Below the pieces are notes generated by a model. The model was not told the DNA's origin. It saw only the letters and a program-made list of their open reading frames with translations, and made no database searches. Position numbers and translations under genes: made by a program. Of a stretch of DNA of 64,000 nt, positions 36,070 through 47,736 are shown piece by piece; the first letter of the stretch is position 1; the number at the start of each line of letters is the position of its first letter. Where the stretch lies: assembly GCA_022579005.1 (NCBI GenBank), contig MU401461.1, positions 359,479 to 423,478 of the forward strand, given 5' to 3'. This DNA comes from Poronia punctata (taxonomy: Eukaryota > Ascomycota > Sordariomycetes > Xylariales > Xylariaceae).

Positions 36070-37977
36070 ATGCCTTCCACCTTGCTAGGAAAGCGAGCCA
36101 GAGGTGCGATCGAGATTGGTATGTACCACAGAAAGAACGACTCGCGAGAGAAACCGCAACTAACCCCTTCTGCTTCCCACTCAGACTTTCCCGACTTGCC
36201 TTTGAAACGCACCAGACGCCAGACTCGCAGCTGCCTTGTCAACGACGAGAATGCGGACCCAGAAGCAATAGTAATCCGCAGTGACGATCTACCTGTCATA
36301 GACGAAATCACCGAAGAGTCGTGTCCAAAGACCCCTTCAAAGCGTGCAGCGGCCCGATTAAGAGATAGCAAGCCAGGCGACTTCAAACCAGTTACACCGA
36401 GTACTCCTCGTTTTCGCGATGCTCTCAGGGTACCCGTCACCCCCCGTCACCGGGTCATGTCTGCGGGCAGAACTCCCAAAAGAACACCACAAACCCCACA
36501 AACACAACATACACCTTCGGCCATACAAACCGTATATCATCGCGCACGACAACTATTTTCCAGAAGCGCCGACCCGGGTCAGTTAATCGGGCGGGACAAC
36601 GAACGACAACACCTCAAAGACTTCCTGCACCGTTGCGAGACCCCCAACCCCAGTGGATGCATCTACGTTAGTGGGCCACCGGGCACCGGCAAGAGCGCCA
36701 TGGTCAACGAAGTCACCAAGTCTATAGTCGATTCCACGCCAGTCAAAAAGGCGTACATCAACTGTATGAGCATCAAGTCCTCAAAGGATTTATACGAGAC
36801 CTTGTTAGATCAGATTTCAGACTCGGATGTCGTCGAAGAAGATGCGGCCACGGCCCTACAAAAGTTACTGATGCCACGGAAGAAATCAAAGGCTGTGTAT
36901 CTTGTCGTCTTGGATGAGATTGACCACATCCTCACACTCGACTTGGAGAGCCTATACAAGGTTTTCGAGTGGTCCATGCAGAAGACTTCTCGCCTCGTAC
37001 TTGTGGGCATCGCAAATGCTCTGGACCTGACAGATCGGTTTCTGCCACGTCTAAAGGCCCGAAACCTAAAACCAGAGCTATTACCCTTCTTACCCTACTC
37101 GGCGGCACAGATCAAAGGGATCATCACCGAGCGATTAAAGAGCCTTGTGCCAGAGGGGAGCCCCCTACCATTCATCCATCCCGCAGCTATCGAGCTGTGC
37201 TCCCGAAAAGTTGCCAGTCAAACCGGCGATCTCCGGAAAGCCTTCGAAATTTGCCGAAGAGCTATTGATCTGGTGGAGATGGAGACTAAGCAAAAGCACG
37301 AAACCGAAGTGAAAGAGACGGCACTTCTAGCCACGCCATCTCGGCGGCCATTGGGAGAGAATGCAAATATTCGTTCTCCATCCCGGGACTATCCCGAGAA
37401 AGATATATGGTCAATGCTAGCACAGTCGCTAAAAAGCCTGACGATTGAGAACGCGCCCCGAGTTACCATTGGACATCTCAACAAGGTTACGGCAGCAGCA
37501 TTCAGTCACGGGACGAACCAGCGGCTCAAAACCCTTAATTTACAACAGAAGGCTGCTCTGTGTTCACTTATGGCGCTAGAGAAGCGGAATAGGGCAGCAC
37601 GAGAAGCGTTACTCGGACAGTCACCATTCAAGTCCCAGACCGTCGCCCCCACTATCAAGGTGCTATACGAGACATACAGCTTACTATGCACACGTGACTC
37701 TGTGCTCCATCCCCTGTCCGGCTCTGAATTTCGAGAAGTTGTCGGCAGTTTGGAGACTCTATCCCTGGTTTCGGAAGTTGATGGGAGAACTGGCTCTCTG
37801 GCCATGTTACAAACACCGAGCAAGAGAGCTAAACGAACGGGATTTGCCGGCGGTGTTGGGCTGGCAGACGAGAGGAAAGTGGCGAGCTGCGTCGGGGAAA
37901 GGGAGCTAGAGCAGGCGATCGAGGGACTGGGTGTAGGTATCTTGAGAAGCATCTTGAGTGGCGAGGCATTAGATTAG
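36070..37977 (+). CDS. cdc6: Cdc6/Cdc18 replication-licensing AAA+ ATPase
   Basis: Loads Mcm2-7 with ORC and Cdt1 at origins in the nucleus. The N-terminus MPSTLLGKRARG is followed by basic and CDK-site-rich sequence (TPSKR, STPRFR, VTPRHR, RTPKR), giving several S/T-P-x-K/R targets and an NLS/Cy-like KRTRRQTR. The AAA+ core has Walker A GPPGTGKS and Walker B VVLDEIDHI. Sensor 1 is VGIANALDLTDRFLPRL and sensor 2 is QTGDLRKAFEICRRAI. A C-terminal winged helix includes LCTRDSVLHPLSGSEFREVVGSLETLSLV. The frame is open throughout, but bases 36119-36184 look like a 66-nt intron (GTATGT donor, CTAAC, CAG) whose length is a multiple of three. Removing it gives exons 36070-36118 and 36185-37977 and 613 aa. 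An in-frame ATG at 36016 would add 18 residues lacking conservation. Confidence 0.95.
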   Translation: MPSTLLGKRARGAIEIGMYHRKNDSREKPQLTPSASHSDFPDLPLKRTRRQTRSCLVNDENADPEAIVIRSDDLPVIDEITEESCPKTPSKRAAARLRDSKPGDFKPVTPSTPRFRDALRVPVTPRHRVMSAGRTPKRTPQTPQTQHTPSAIQTVYHRARQLFSRSADPGQLIGRDNERQHLKDFLHRCETPNPSGCIYVSGPPGTGKSAMVNEVTKSIVDSTPVKKAYINCMSIKSSKDLYETLLDQISDSDVVEEDAATALQKLLMPRKKSKAVYLVVLDEIDHILTLDLESLYKVFEWSMQKTSRLVLVGIANALDLTDRFLPRLKARNLKPELLPFLPYSAAQIKGIITERLKSLVPEGSPLPFIHPAAIELCSRKVASQTGDLRKAFEICRRAIDLVEMETKQKHETEVKETALLATPSRRPLGENANIRSPSRDYPEKDIWSMLAQSLKSLTIENAPRVTIGHLNKVTAAAFSHGTNQRLKTLNLQQKAALCSLMALEKRNRAAREALLGQSPFKSQTVAPTIKVLYETYSLLCTRDSVLHPLSGSEFREVVGSLETLSLVSEVDGRTGSLAMLQTPSKRAKRTGFAGGVGLADERKVASCVGERELEQAIEGLGVGILRSILSGEALD

Positions 37978-40900
37978 GGCGCAGTTGTTTTCATCATCAT
38001 TGCATGGGAGGGGTTATCGCATTGCATGGCGTTCAGGTGTTTGGGACAGGAAAGGCGTCAGCAGCCTAAAATTGCTCAGGCATACTGCTCGGGGCTTGAG
38101 GTGTTCTCAAGACAGAAGTAGTCAGTTCACTATAGTTGCCCGGATTGGGCCAATATTCACTCCGAGGTATAATGAAATCGCTGTCTATTCCCATGTGATT
38201 TGATCACAAGCATCACAAGTTATAACGGCCACCTCGGCACAGACCGTATAATCCTCTGAATCAAATGCATGATACACACGGGATGCATGATGGCTGTTGT
38301 TCACTTATCGACGTAGTGCCCAATTATATTCTAGAAGATCACCATGTCTTTGTTGTAGTCACTAAATAGAATTGGGGACCTATTACTTACAAGATGCATT
38401 GCAGCCCTGCCCCCCTCATTATTATATCACGGGTATTGAAATGGATTTTCGGCGAACATTGTTCTAGGACTTGATTGTTACCTACTATATGACAGAGCCG
38501 AGCCGGCCAAATGGATGATGCCCAAAAGGGGGAGGAGGTTGAATTACGAAAACTCCACAAAATAATGATCGGACTATTGGCCATGACGGAATATTTTGAA
38601 GCTTTACTTGGTAGTCTTTTTGCAACTTTTATAAGAAGGACTAGGTAAATTAAGGTATCATGTAGAAAAATGTATGTTTGTGTTGCTGTTGTTATTGTTG
38701 CTATATAATCCCGTCTTGTTTTTGAGGTATATATTTAATTGTAACGTGCTTGTAAAGTCTATTGTATGTGTATGGAATTTGGAGATTTAAGGGTATATAC
38801 AAGTAGAATATGACCAACTACCTAACAATAACATACCTAGTACAAGTACATGTAGTTGGTGTTGGTTGTCGTGTCTGGTTGATGGAGATACCTAATGTAC
38901 CTTACTTAACTACTCGTAGGCTATTGTACTTGTAAGTTGAAGCAAAAGATCAATGTAGAGTGATGTACAAGTACAAGTACATGTACAAATGCAGGACAGA
39001 GAATATAAAGTGAAATGATTGGTGACCAGCGACCGCGTCCCAAGTTAAGCTTTTTTTTTTTGGTTCTCTAGGTCTTAGGAAGTACCCTACTAATCTTACA
39101 CAGTATATATATACAGTTCCTGTTCTATGTGCCAAGAAAAGCTTACATTTGGTCTTAACGAATTAGGGGTGCAGGTGAAGGTTTACGTACTTGTACACGA
39201 CAGGAGTGTTGGTTGGAACTGGAGTTGGGAATATGTGTAAAAGAGGATTTATTTCTCTAGTCTGGTGAAAGTTAAAGGGAAAAGGGAAAGAGAGAAGGCA
39301 TAAATAGTTGAAGTAGGTAATTTTTACGTTTGGTATAGTTGGAAATACTCTCAATAATGTAACATACTCCAAAAGATCGGTATAAACATTCTAAACTCCA
39401 AGGCCAATCCTTTTAAACCAACTGCCTGAGTTAAATATGTTGTTTCATTTTGTGGTTTTGTTATGTCATTTTGGTATTTACATTGTCTAAAATATCCAGT
39501 AACTTAAATACTTTTGATGAAGATCTCGCAGCTGGCGGAAGCAAGCAACATAGCCCTACAAGTCTTCAAGTGCCGGAAAGTCACTCACTCACTCATTGAT
39601 ATCGTATTTCGTATTGTTGACCGTCTTTTCATCAAATCAACTTTCCTCACCGCTAACATGCCTTATTTTTTACCTACCAATTCTAACTTAGCAAGGTCTG
39701 TTTGTAACTGCTTATATATCTAACCTAGCCAGCGCATATAGGTATTCGAAAAGTCTAGTTCGTGTGGGTTTCATGTATGTAATATATCTTTGCTGCACCT
39801 CTGTAGTCTAGACAGTCCTCGAACTCTCTTGGTTATCGTGTATGTAGGTAGGTCTGGAAGTTGCTTAATATGAAATATCAAGATTGTCAGGCTTTTAAGA
39901 GTGTGACATTACAGGACCGTTTTGGTGGCACCTGCTTTGGGTCCTTTGGCTACACCGTAAGCTGTTGAAGTCCTAGAGATGGAATTCGGACCCAGTTTCT
40001 AGGTGATGTAGACCTGTTACATTACGTTTCTCGACAGTCAATTGAAGATTCTACCTACACACGTAAGTTTAACCAGGTAGTCTACAAATCCAGACCTATG
40101 CTCTGTTTACCTATCTTCACGTGGAGATTTAAAAGGAGTAGGTAGAATCAGCATAGCAAGCAACTACGTGTATGGAGTGCCTAGAGAAGTTCGGCTAATC
40201 GGCAGGCTGAGGCTATCGTAGGACTTCCAACAGTAGACTAGGATCTGCATGATTAGCGTACCAAGAAGATCATCTTGTTCCCACCGTGATATTTAGACGA
40301 CCGGGCAATTAATAAGCTGAGAGAACATCGATTCGGGGTTGCGATCGTCTAACCTATTTGCAAATGATGCTAATGTTGAGTAAAAAGCTCTAGACTATCA
40401 TTCTATTGCCTCGGTCTCTTGCCTCGGTCTCTTTCGTGTCTGTAGTAATTAATATATTTAACTAATAGTATAAAGTTACATCATTCTGACTTCTAATTGC
40501 TGCCCAATTCCATTCCTCTTACCGGCGGTGCATGTGTAGGCCACTAATTACAAAGACGCCCTACCTAGGCTGCCACCCAAAGATACCTTGAAAGTACTTG
40601 TACATGCCAGGTAGATGTACGACCTAGGTTAGTACGATGCAGGACACATGACTGGACATTTGTACTAGGTACTTGCGTCAGGGGACACCCACCTGAAGGG
40701 ATAGGTGGAAGTTGTCACCTTCGGATACAGGCGCGTATTTTGTTCTTTGCACCGCCAATAGATAGAAGGTCTTGGGCATACGTAGTCTTGGTAATGATGT
40801 ACTCGTATAGGTAGTTTTAGAATACCTATTGCATCGCTCATGTTTATAGTTGAATTACTTGATATAGACACGGAGGAGTTTGTACGCTTGTTCCGAAACG

Positions 40901-41820
40901 TCCTCACCTGGAAAGACGCACGAGGGTACCAAACCGACTCGGGATTTCTCCACAACCCACAACCCACAACCCACAACCCACAACCCACAGGCACCTGCAC
41001 AGCCGTCCAGTCTGCGTCCAGGCTGGCCAGGTGCACCAGGTGCGGTCTCGACCCTCTGTACTTTGTACCATGTACACCGTACATATCTGGGCGCAGGTAT
41101 GAGTACGGCTCGAGGTATAAGAGGTAGGATCTCTTGGCACCCGTCTCCCAAGAACTCTTGACCATGACCTCCTCTGCTTGGCATGCGACACCCAAGAGCT
41201 GTCAGAAACCTTTCATCACTTCCCGCCTTTTGCACCCTCGCAACGGCGCCCGACCGTACTGCTGGGACGACCGGAGCCTTGGGAATTGACCATTGATGCT
41301 TATTTTCCCCGCGCCGCGCCTTCGCACTGCCTAACGCCCGTCCCCGACGTTCCCGAATATCCCTACCGCCGTTTCAGCCGGCTGGCCCGTTCGTTTCTTG
41401 CCACTCCGATCGCCTTTCCCCTGCCTGCCTTGCCTGCCTTTGCTGCCGAAGTCTGGTACCTTAGAGACGCCCTCTTACGCCGCTTCAGCCGGCCGACCGA
41501 CGCGCTAAGCTTTTCCTGTACGGTCGACCTATCAATTGCCAACCGCCTCTGCCGCTGCTGCCTATTCGTGCCATTGCCTTTGTCGCCCGTTTTTCGTCGT
41601 CTTCGCCCTATCCGTTGCCTTCCTCGCTACTGTCGGCCGTGGTCGTGGTCGTGGCCGTGATTGTTGTGTGCGTCTCCTGGCCTGTCGTGGGGTATACACA
41701 CTGTATACATTATACTCTCGGTAGGGCAGATTGCGAGCCGCGGTCGAGGTCACGGAAACGCGTCATCCTGTCATGCGAGGCACGTATACGCCGCCCGCAA
41801 CTTTGTATGGTTTTGATTAA
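37978..41820. other. Gene-free stretch of about 3.8 kb
   Basis: No supported gene. Includes a short tandem array of CACAACC (40951-40985), many TACAAGTACATG-type words around 38,830-38,990, and CT-rich promoter-like sequence before the arrestin gene (41,200-41,660). A long frame at 41178-41660 is a low-complexity shadow of that CT-rich DNA. Confidence 0.5.
40951..40985. repeat. Tandem heptamer CACAACC, five copies
   Basis: Five perfect 7-bp units followed by a partial unit (CACAG). The reverse unit GGTTGTG resembles but is not the fungal telomere unit TTAGGG. Confidence 0.85.
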
Positions 41821-44329
41821 ATGGGTTCCAATCTCGACAATGTTACCAGCCTGCCACTCGACGACCCGCCCGCCAAATCCTCCTTCTTATCGCGTCTCGC
41901 TGCCCCCCTACGTTCCAGGACTCGTAATATCGCCGACTTCCATATCCGATTAAAAGAGCCACATCGTCAATACTCGGCCGGCGACCATGTGCACGGCTCT
42001 GTCATCTTGTCCATTGTGAAACCCACGCGTGTGACGCACCTGACTGTTGCCTTGCACGGTTATGTCCGTGCTTTTAAGAGTGCTAGTGCCGCTGCCCAGG
42101 TGTCCACGGTCAATCCAGCGATCGTTCCGCACGGCAGCCGTGAGGGGCGTTACCATGGAAATGGACATGCTTCTCTCTTCCAGGACGAGGTCGTTCTCTG
42201 CGGGGAGGGTAGACTGGCTGGGCAGGCTGGCGGGCCCGGCAAATTCGAATTCCAGTTTGACCTCCAATTTCCCGACCTCGAGTTACCTAGTAGCATTGAT
42301 GTATGGGATTCCTACCGTTTTCACTACCTACCTACGCGACCTACTTTGGTGGCGGACTGGACGATTGGCTGACTGACGATCTGGATAGTTCGAAAGGGGC
42401 ACAATAGCCTATCTCGTAACCGCTACGTTAACTCGTCCGACACCTATAGCGCCCACCACTAGTTGCGAGGCCAGAGTCACTCTCGTAGAGAAGTTGGACG
42501 TCGGCTTGGTTTCTCCGCCCAGAGAGCGCAAGGTTTTCTTGCAGACGATGAAGCGACGTCCCAAAAAGAAAAAGCCTGCCACGCCGGCAACAATAACAGC
42601 GACAAAGACCCATGCGCCGTTGACGGAAATAGCCGAAACAATACCAGACAGAGATGTTCCAAGGGCTACAGGGAGCTCGAACAACAGCAATTTAAACCTC
42701 GGCAACGCCCATCACGAAGTTGAAAATCTGCGGGATCCGTCTCTGGCTGATGTGCGAAGTGAGATTAGTGGCGAAAGTGCTGCAAGTAATCGCAGCGCGA
42801 GTTACAGTACACAAGGTGCAGATGCGAGTGGTGATTCGGCCGCGGGCAGTAAACATTCTGGACATGACGAGAGAGAGATAACCGCTACGGTCGAACTGTT
42901 AAAAGGCGGCTCCCTACCAGGGGATATGATACCCGTGAGGATTAGGGTCGAGCACAACCGTTACATGAAAAGCCTACATGGCATTATCGTAACGCTCTAT
43001 AGGCAGGGCCGTGTCGATTATGCACCGCCAGTCGTCTCCTTTTCAGGTTTATCGAAAGAAGATGCCAAGAGGCTAGAACGAGATGAATACTACCCCAGGT
43101 CAAAGACTGGGCTTGGCGGACTCTCGCTGTCTTCTGCAGGCTCATGTAGTGTCTTTCGAAAAGACCTATCGCAAGCAGTGGCGCCCCTCATCCTTGATCC
43201 GGTCACTTTGGCTGCCAATATCACAACGGCAGTCCGGGTTCCAGAGGGTGCCTTTCCCAGCATCCGGAATGTCCCTGGAGGTCTGATCACATTCAAGTAT
43301 CACGTCGAGGTCATCGTCGACCTGGGCGGGAAATTGACGGGACCTTCAAGTGGCCCCTCACAACCGCAACAACCGACGAGAATGACGTCGTCGGCTTCCG
43401 TACGGGGTACATACGGGATTGATTTGAACTTGGTATCGAACTGGAACAGCACCATCATCGATACGGACCATATAAGACGAGAAAAGGGGGTCATTTCCGT
43501 CTCCTTCGAAGTCGTCGTCGGTACTACGGACAGCTCCAGGTCACGGGGGAAAGCCGTGGAACGACCGGCTCCACCGGTCCGGACCACTTCGCGAGAGCAA
43601 CGACCGAGTGAAGAAAATGCCTACGAATGGGGCAATACTTATGATGGTGAAGAAGACTACGAGTACACTCCAGGGGATACACAATATCCACAGTCTCATT
43701 ATTACGGCCCACACCTACCTCATCCACCCCTGACATCCCCACCACCGATACAATACGATGGTCAGGCTCATGGGACACAAGCTCCCATATATGTACCGCC
43801 TCCTAACCTTCCCGCAGAGGGAACACTGACAGAAAAGGAACGAATGCGCAGAGCGGAGGAGCGATTGCTCCCAAGCCAACCTCAACTCCCCATACGAGAC
43901 ATGGGGGCAATTCCTGGTCCGTCTCAACCTTGGGCTCCAAATCTCTCTTTGGACGATGCCGGCCAGAGTTCATCGATCATTAGCCCCCTATCGCAAGATA
44001 GCATGGATGGGGAAGCAAACGAAGGGCCTTCAGCACCTGCATTTGAGGAACTAGCAACTGGACGGCCCGAGCACGCCAGCGATGATAAGCAAGAGCTTGA
44101 ACGTCGTAGGTTGATGGCTGAAGCTAGTGCGCCCCCGGAAGTACCGGAAGACTACGAGGGAGGGGAAGCTGACAGCAGTGCTCATGACTGGGCCAGACCA
44201 TCAGCGCCTTGGTCTGATGAACCGTCGGCGCCGACACTAGAAGAGGACGGAGACGATGATGAATACCACGGCATGAGATCGTCCGACACAACGGGCGTTT
44301 CTGAGCCTCTGCCTAGATATGAGCGGTAA
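41821..44329 (+). CDS. palF: Alpha-arrestin, PalF/Rim8-type pH-response adaptor
   Basis: Exons 41821-42300 and 42389-44329 (donor GTATGG, acceptor TAG) give 806 aa. The arrestin N domain starts ADFHIRLKEPHRQYSAGDHVHGSVILSIVKPTRVTHLTVALHGYV. It continues NGHASLFQDEVVLCGEG, FEFQFDLQFPDLELPSSID then FERGTIAYLVTATLTRP across the junction. The arrestin C domain covers ITATVELLKGGSLPGDMIPVRIRVEHNRYMKSLHGIIVTLYRQGRVDY to LITFKYHVEVIVDLGGKLTGP. The long acidic, Pro-rich tail is probably disordered and ends SSDTTGVSEPLPRYER. In Aspergillus PalF and yeast Rim8 couple the pH sensor PalH/Rim21 to ESCRT, leading to PacC processing at ambient alkaline pH. The assignment to PalF rather than another alpha-arrestin rests on the N-terminal block as I remember it. 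Confidence 0.8.
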
Positions 44330-45072
44330 AACATGAATACGACAGTTGACAGACACGGTCTCATTTCGGGTGTGGTTAGAGGATGAATATGGACAGTGCC
44401 GGTTTCAGTACTTGATGACATATATATATATTATATTACTCCCTATATCTTGCACGGCGCCCTGTATTTCAGGTTTCTGCTTTATGCTGGTGGAGACGAG
44501 CGGGCTACAGTCTACAGTCTACCTTTTACTGCGCTGTATGTACATTACTGCATGGCCTGCTTTTGTCATGAAGCAGGGCGAGATGACGAGAAAATGAGAT
44601 GAATGACTGGTTTAAGGGCGCATTGGATCAGCTATCTATCTACATACCCTTACATTATCTATCTATCTATTACCATCAATTCCAGCGATATGCTATAAGA
44701 ACTTGTTCTTTTTAGAAGACCTTGAATTGACATGCCCCTATACATACATATTGTCAGTCATATTGATGAATGAGTGCAGTGTCTCATTGCGGGGCTCTGG
44801 CGTATAGAAGCAAGAGAATGTTGGTTATTTGAACAAAAGACTCTGTCGAGAGGAAATTCGGTTCGGTTGTTTACAGTGGACCATCAAATACAGACGTCTC
44901 CTTTGTCAAGAGAACAAAGCGATTGTCCACGTCGATGCCCCATCTCGGAAGCTGTTATATAACAGCAGGCCTACCGGTAGAACATGAAATAATCTCGGTT
45001 AGTGTATCCAAACACACGAATACTCTACACTATCAGTAATCAAGACAGCAGATTTCTCAAATATAAGAAGAC
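44330..45072. other. Intergenic between arrestin and first RING gene
   Basis: Contains a short TA run (44421-44432) and a CTAT run (44659-44671). No gene. Confidence 0.6.
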
Positions 45073-46083
45073 ATGGAAATGAATCCCTTCAACGGCTACG
45101 ATGTCTGGACAGCAGTCGATGTAGTCGAGCGTTTATTTCCACCACCACCACCACACACCCATTCCCACTCCCGCTACTATTCATCATCATCATCGTCCCA
45201 ATCATATCCTCAGGAGGTAAGTCACAACCACAACCACAACCCCTTTTCCCCTCCCCAACTACAACTCTTACCCCCCGGTATATCCGAGTACAGCAACACA
45301 CCTCTGTGTTATCCCCCTGGACTAATCAGAACAAGTCCCCCGATGCCTGCCCCCCGAAAGATCCTCACCAACGCAAATATTTCGCTTTTCGGGGAATTCG
45401 CGAGATTTCTGGACGACGCGGTGGATGAGGGAGATGGGAAGGCGGTTTGTTTGGATTTGACGTGTTTGATCTGTCAGGTTGCGAGGTTGGAGGTTCCCGG
45501 GCGGGTGAGGGTTGATGTATCATCGTCGTCTTTGAGCAGGGATATGGATATGGATATGGATATGGATATGAACAACCACACTTGGACGTCTACGTCTAAC
45601 CATTCCTCCTCCTCCTCCGAACAACCACCAACTAACACAGAAACAGAAACAGAAACGGAATACATAGCCATCCTACCCTGCGGCCACTTCTTCGGCTCCA
45701 CCTGTCTAGAGCGATGGATGATGACATGCGACGCCAACTCTCCCCACAACACCTTCCCCTTCCCCCCCAACACAACAACAACAACATCCGCCCACTGTCC
45801 CATCTGTCGATACGAGATGAGACATGCCTCCTGCGGCCACATATTAACGGCCAGGGAATACGACCCCGAATATCCCCGTTCCGAACAGATCCCCCCAACG
45901 ATTCCGGAAGCTGGCGGGGGCGCGGTTGATGTTGTGCAGGATAGGTGTTTGGACTGTTGGCAGGGGGATTATATGGACGAGCTCGGGATGTACACGCGGG
46001 ATATGAGAAGTCCGAGATACGACTCGAGGGATTTGGAGGAGATGGGTTGGGCGAGGGCCAGGATGAGGGAGAGGTATTGGTGA
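45073..46083 (+). CDS. RING-finger protein with low-complexity insert
   Basis: Single-exon frame of 336 aa starting at ATG 45073. Residues 25-95 are low complexity (poly-Pro, poly-Ser, His/Asn runs). The RING ligands are split: CLIC at about 131-134, then about 68 residues before CGHFFGSTC (203-211) and CPIC (242-245). A close neighbour at 47737-49195 has only about 23 residues in that gap, so roughly 45 residues (VDVSSSSL, a DM dipeptide run, Ser and TE runs) look like an insertion by repeat growth. After the RING come MRHASCGHILTAREYDPEYP, PPTIPEAGGG and DRCLDCW, a tail shared in outline by fungal RING proteins of this type. Probably an E3 ubiquitin ligase. Substrate unknown. Confidence 0.8.
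   Translation: MEMNPFNGYDVWTAVDVVERLFPPPPPHTHSHSRYYSSSSSSQSYPQEVSHNHNHNPFSPPQLQLLPPGISEYSNTPLCYPPGLIRTSPPMPAPRKILTNANISLFGEFARFLDDAVDEGDGKAVCLDLTCLICQVARLEVPGRVRVDVSSSSLSRDMDMDMDMDMNNHTWTSTSNHSSSSSEQPPTNTETETETEYIAILPCGHFFGSTCLERWMMTCDANSPHNTFPFPPNTTTTTSAHCPICRYEMRHASCGHILTAREYDPEYPRSEQIPPTIPEAGGGAVDVVQDRCLDCWQGDYMDELGMYTRDMRSPRYDSRDLEEMGWARARMRERYW
45541..45572 (+). repeat. GGATAT hexamer repeat in coding sequence
   Basis: Five consecutive hexamers encode the Asp-Met dipeptide run inside the RING gene, between the first and second pairs of zinc ligands. Confidence 0.85.
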
Positions 46084-46315
46084 GTTTTTTTTTTGTTTTT
46101 TTTTTGTTACTTACCTTACCTTACCTTACCTTACCTACCTTGGTCTATTTATTTTACTTGTAATCGTGCCTGGGAGAGTGGGGGTAGAAGAAGAAGAAGA
46201 AGTGAGGTAAAGGAGATTGATTCTTAGATTAGGTTGACCACCCACTTCACTAGAACTACATTATATATATCTGAGGCATCTACGGACCACGGTTACAGCT
46301 GGCGCTTGTTTCTAT

Positions 46316-46354
<39 letters not shown>

Positions 46355-47736
46355 TCTTGTTTATTTACCTACCTACTTCCTTCTTCGCCCCCTTTGTATC
46401 GTGCTGGTATATATAAGTAGTTGACAGAGACAACAAATACAGCTAACAGCAGTGAAAAGGAGGTTGTTTCTGCTTCTGCCTTACTTACTATCCCTAGATA
46501 TACAAAAGGCATTGTTATATTCCAAAGTTGGCTTGCTTTAAGGCGACAAGGTGAATAAATCCTGGTTAGGGGTAAAACTCGTAATGATGATATTTTGCAT
46601 ATACATATTTCTCTCTATGTCCAAGGCAAGTCTCAATAACATTCATTACATAGTAGAACAACTACCTGCCTACCTACCTACACTCAAAAGTCTAAAGTGT
46701 ACCTATGTAGTCATCTTCCTACCCCCCCTTAAGAATCCGCATTCAACACTTCCTTTCCCATCTTTTTACATAGACACGTGACCACAGTAGTAGAATAGAC
46801 GACATCCATATCTAAGGTAGATACAAACAAGGCCGATTATCTACTTGACACCAAGTACAATGACTGGACCAAACACGCTAACCTAACAATACAATAGATG
46901 TATGTACGTAGCTATAGAGGGTTCACTTACCGATTGTCCCCCTTCCCCCATTGTAAAGTAAAGTAAAGTAAAGCAAAGCACTTCTTTCTCCCATATAATG
47001 GATGTATGTACGCACGCACGCACGCTCTTCATACCATAGCAACAGCAGCAGCAGCTACAACAACAACAATAACAACGTGCACAACTTAAAAAAACTTTTT
47101 TCCCCTTGCAGAGGTACTCTGGTGCATTTGTTTCCCTCTTCAACAAATTCTTGCACAAGAGTACTTTGGTGCACTCGCTACCAGTTTCTCTCTCTCCCAC
47201 TTCTTCCAAATTATTTCCTCTTGAGACAAGCACTACTTCTGTGCATTTGTTTTCTCTCATCGACTTTTCTTCCCTCTTGACAAGAAGCGCTTCGGTGCAA
47301 TTTGTTCCTCTTCTTCAACCTTTTCCCTCTTACACACAAGGTACTTCGGTACATCCCACATCCTCCTTCCCCCATCCATTCCTGCTCCTTTTACATCGCA
47401 CCAATTCTCCGGGGTATTTTCTTCTTTCAGAGTCAACTCCCAACGATTTTATTCAAGATACCCGCACGCTTGCATCCTCTGGAGTGATAGTTACTCGTCC
47501 TTCTCGTTTTTGTCTTGTCAATCGGATCAAGTTCCTCCTCCCTTGAGCAATCACACTTACAGGACTCATTCCTGTCTCGTCGTCGCCTGCATCCCCTAGA
47601 GTGATCGACACATCTCCTTCTCGTTTCTGTCTTGTCAATCGGATCAAGTTCCTCCTCCAACAAGCAATCACTTTTACAGGAACTCATTCCTGTCTTGTCG
47701 TCGCCCGACTCTGATTGCCCGATAACCTGATCAAGG
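46084..47736. other. Intergenic with repeats, 5' leader of second RING gene
   Basis: Holds CTTAC pentamers (about 46110-46135), a GTGTAT array (about 46318-46352), an AAGTA pentamer run (46956-46976), a loose 50-60 bp repeat with TACTTTGGTGCA-type words (47110-47350), and a 117-bp tandem duplication (47471-47705). Confidence 0.6.
47471..47705 (+). repeat. 117-bp tandem duplication upstream of RING gene
   Basis: Two adjacent units (47471-47587 and 47588-47705) share long blocks, including CTTGTCAATCGGATCAAGTT, CTCATTCCTGTC and CGTCGTCGCC, with scattered substitutions and one single-base indel. The duplication ends 31 bp before the ATG at 47737, so it probably forms part of the 5' leader or core promoter. 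Confidence 0.85.

Noticed and set aside
40951..40985. Possible interstitial telomere repeat
   Set aside because: The unit is CACAACC (GGTTGTG), not the TTAGGG of filamentous ascomycetes, and the array is only five copies in gene-rich DNA.
41178..41660. 160-codon frame before the arrestin gene
   Set aside because: Begins at a non-standard context, follows a CT-rich promoter tract and has low-complexity translation with no conserved motif.
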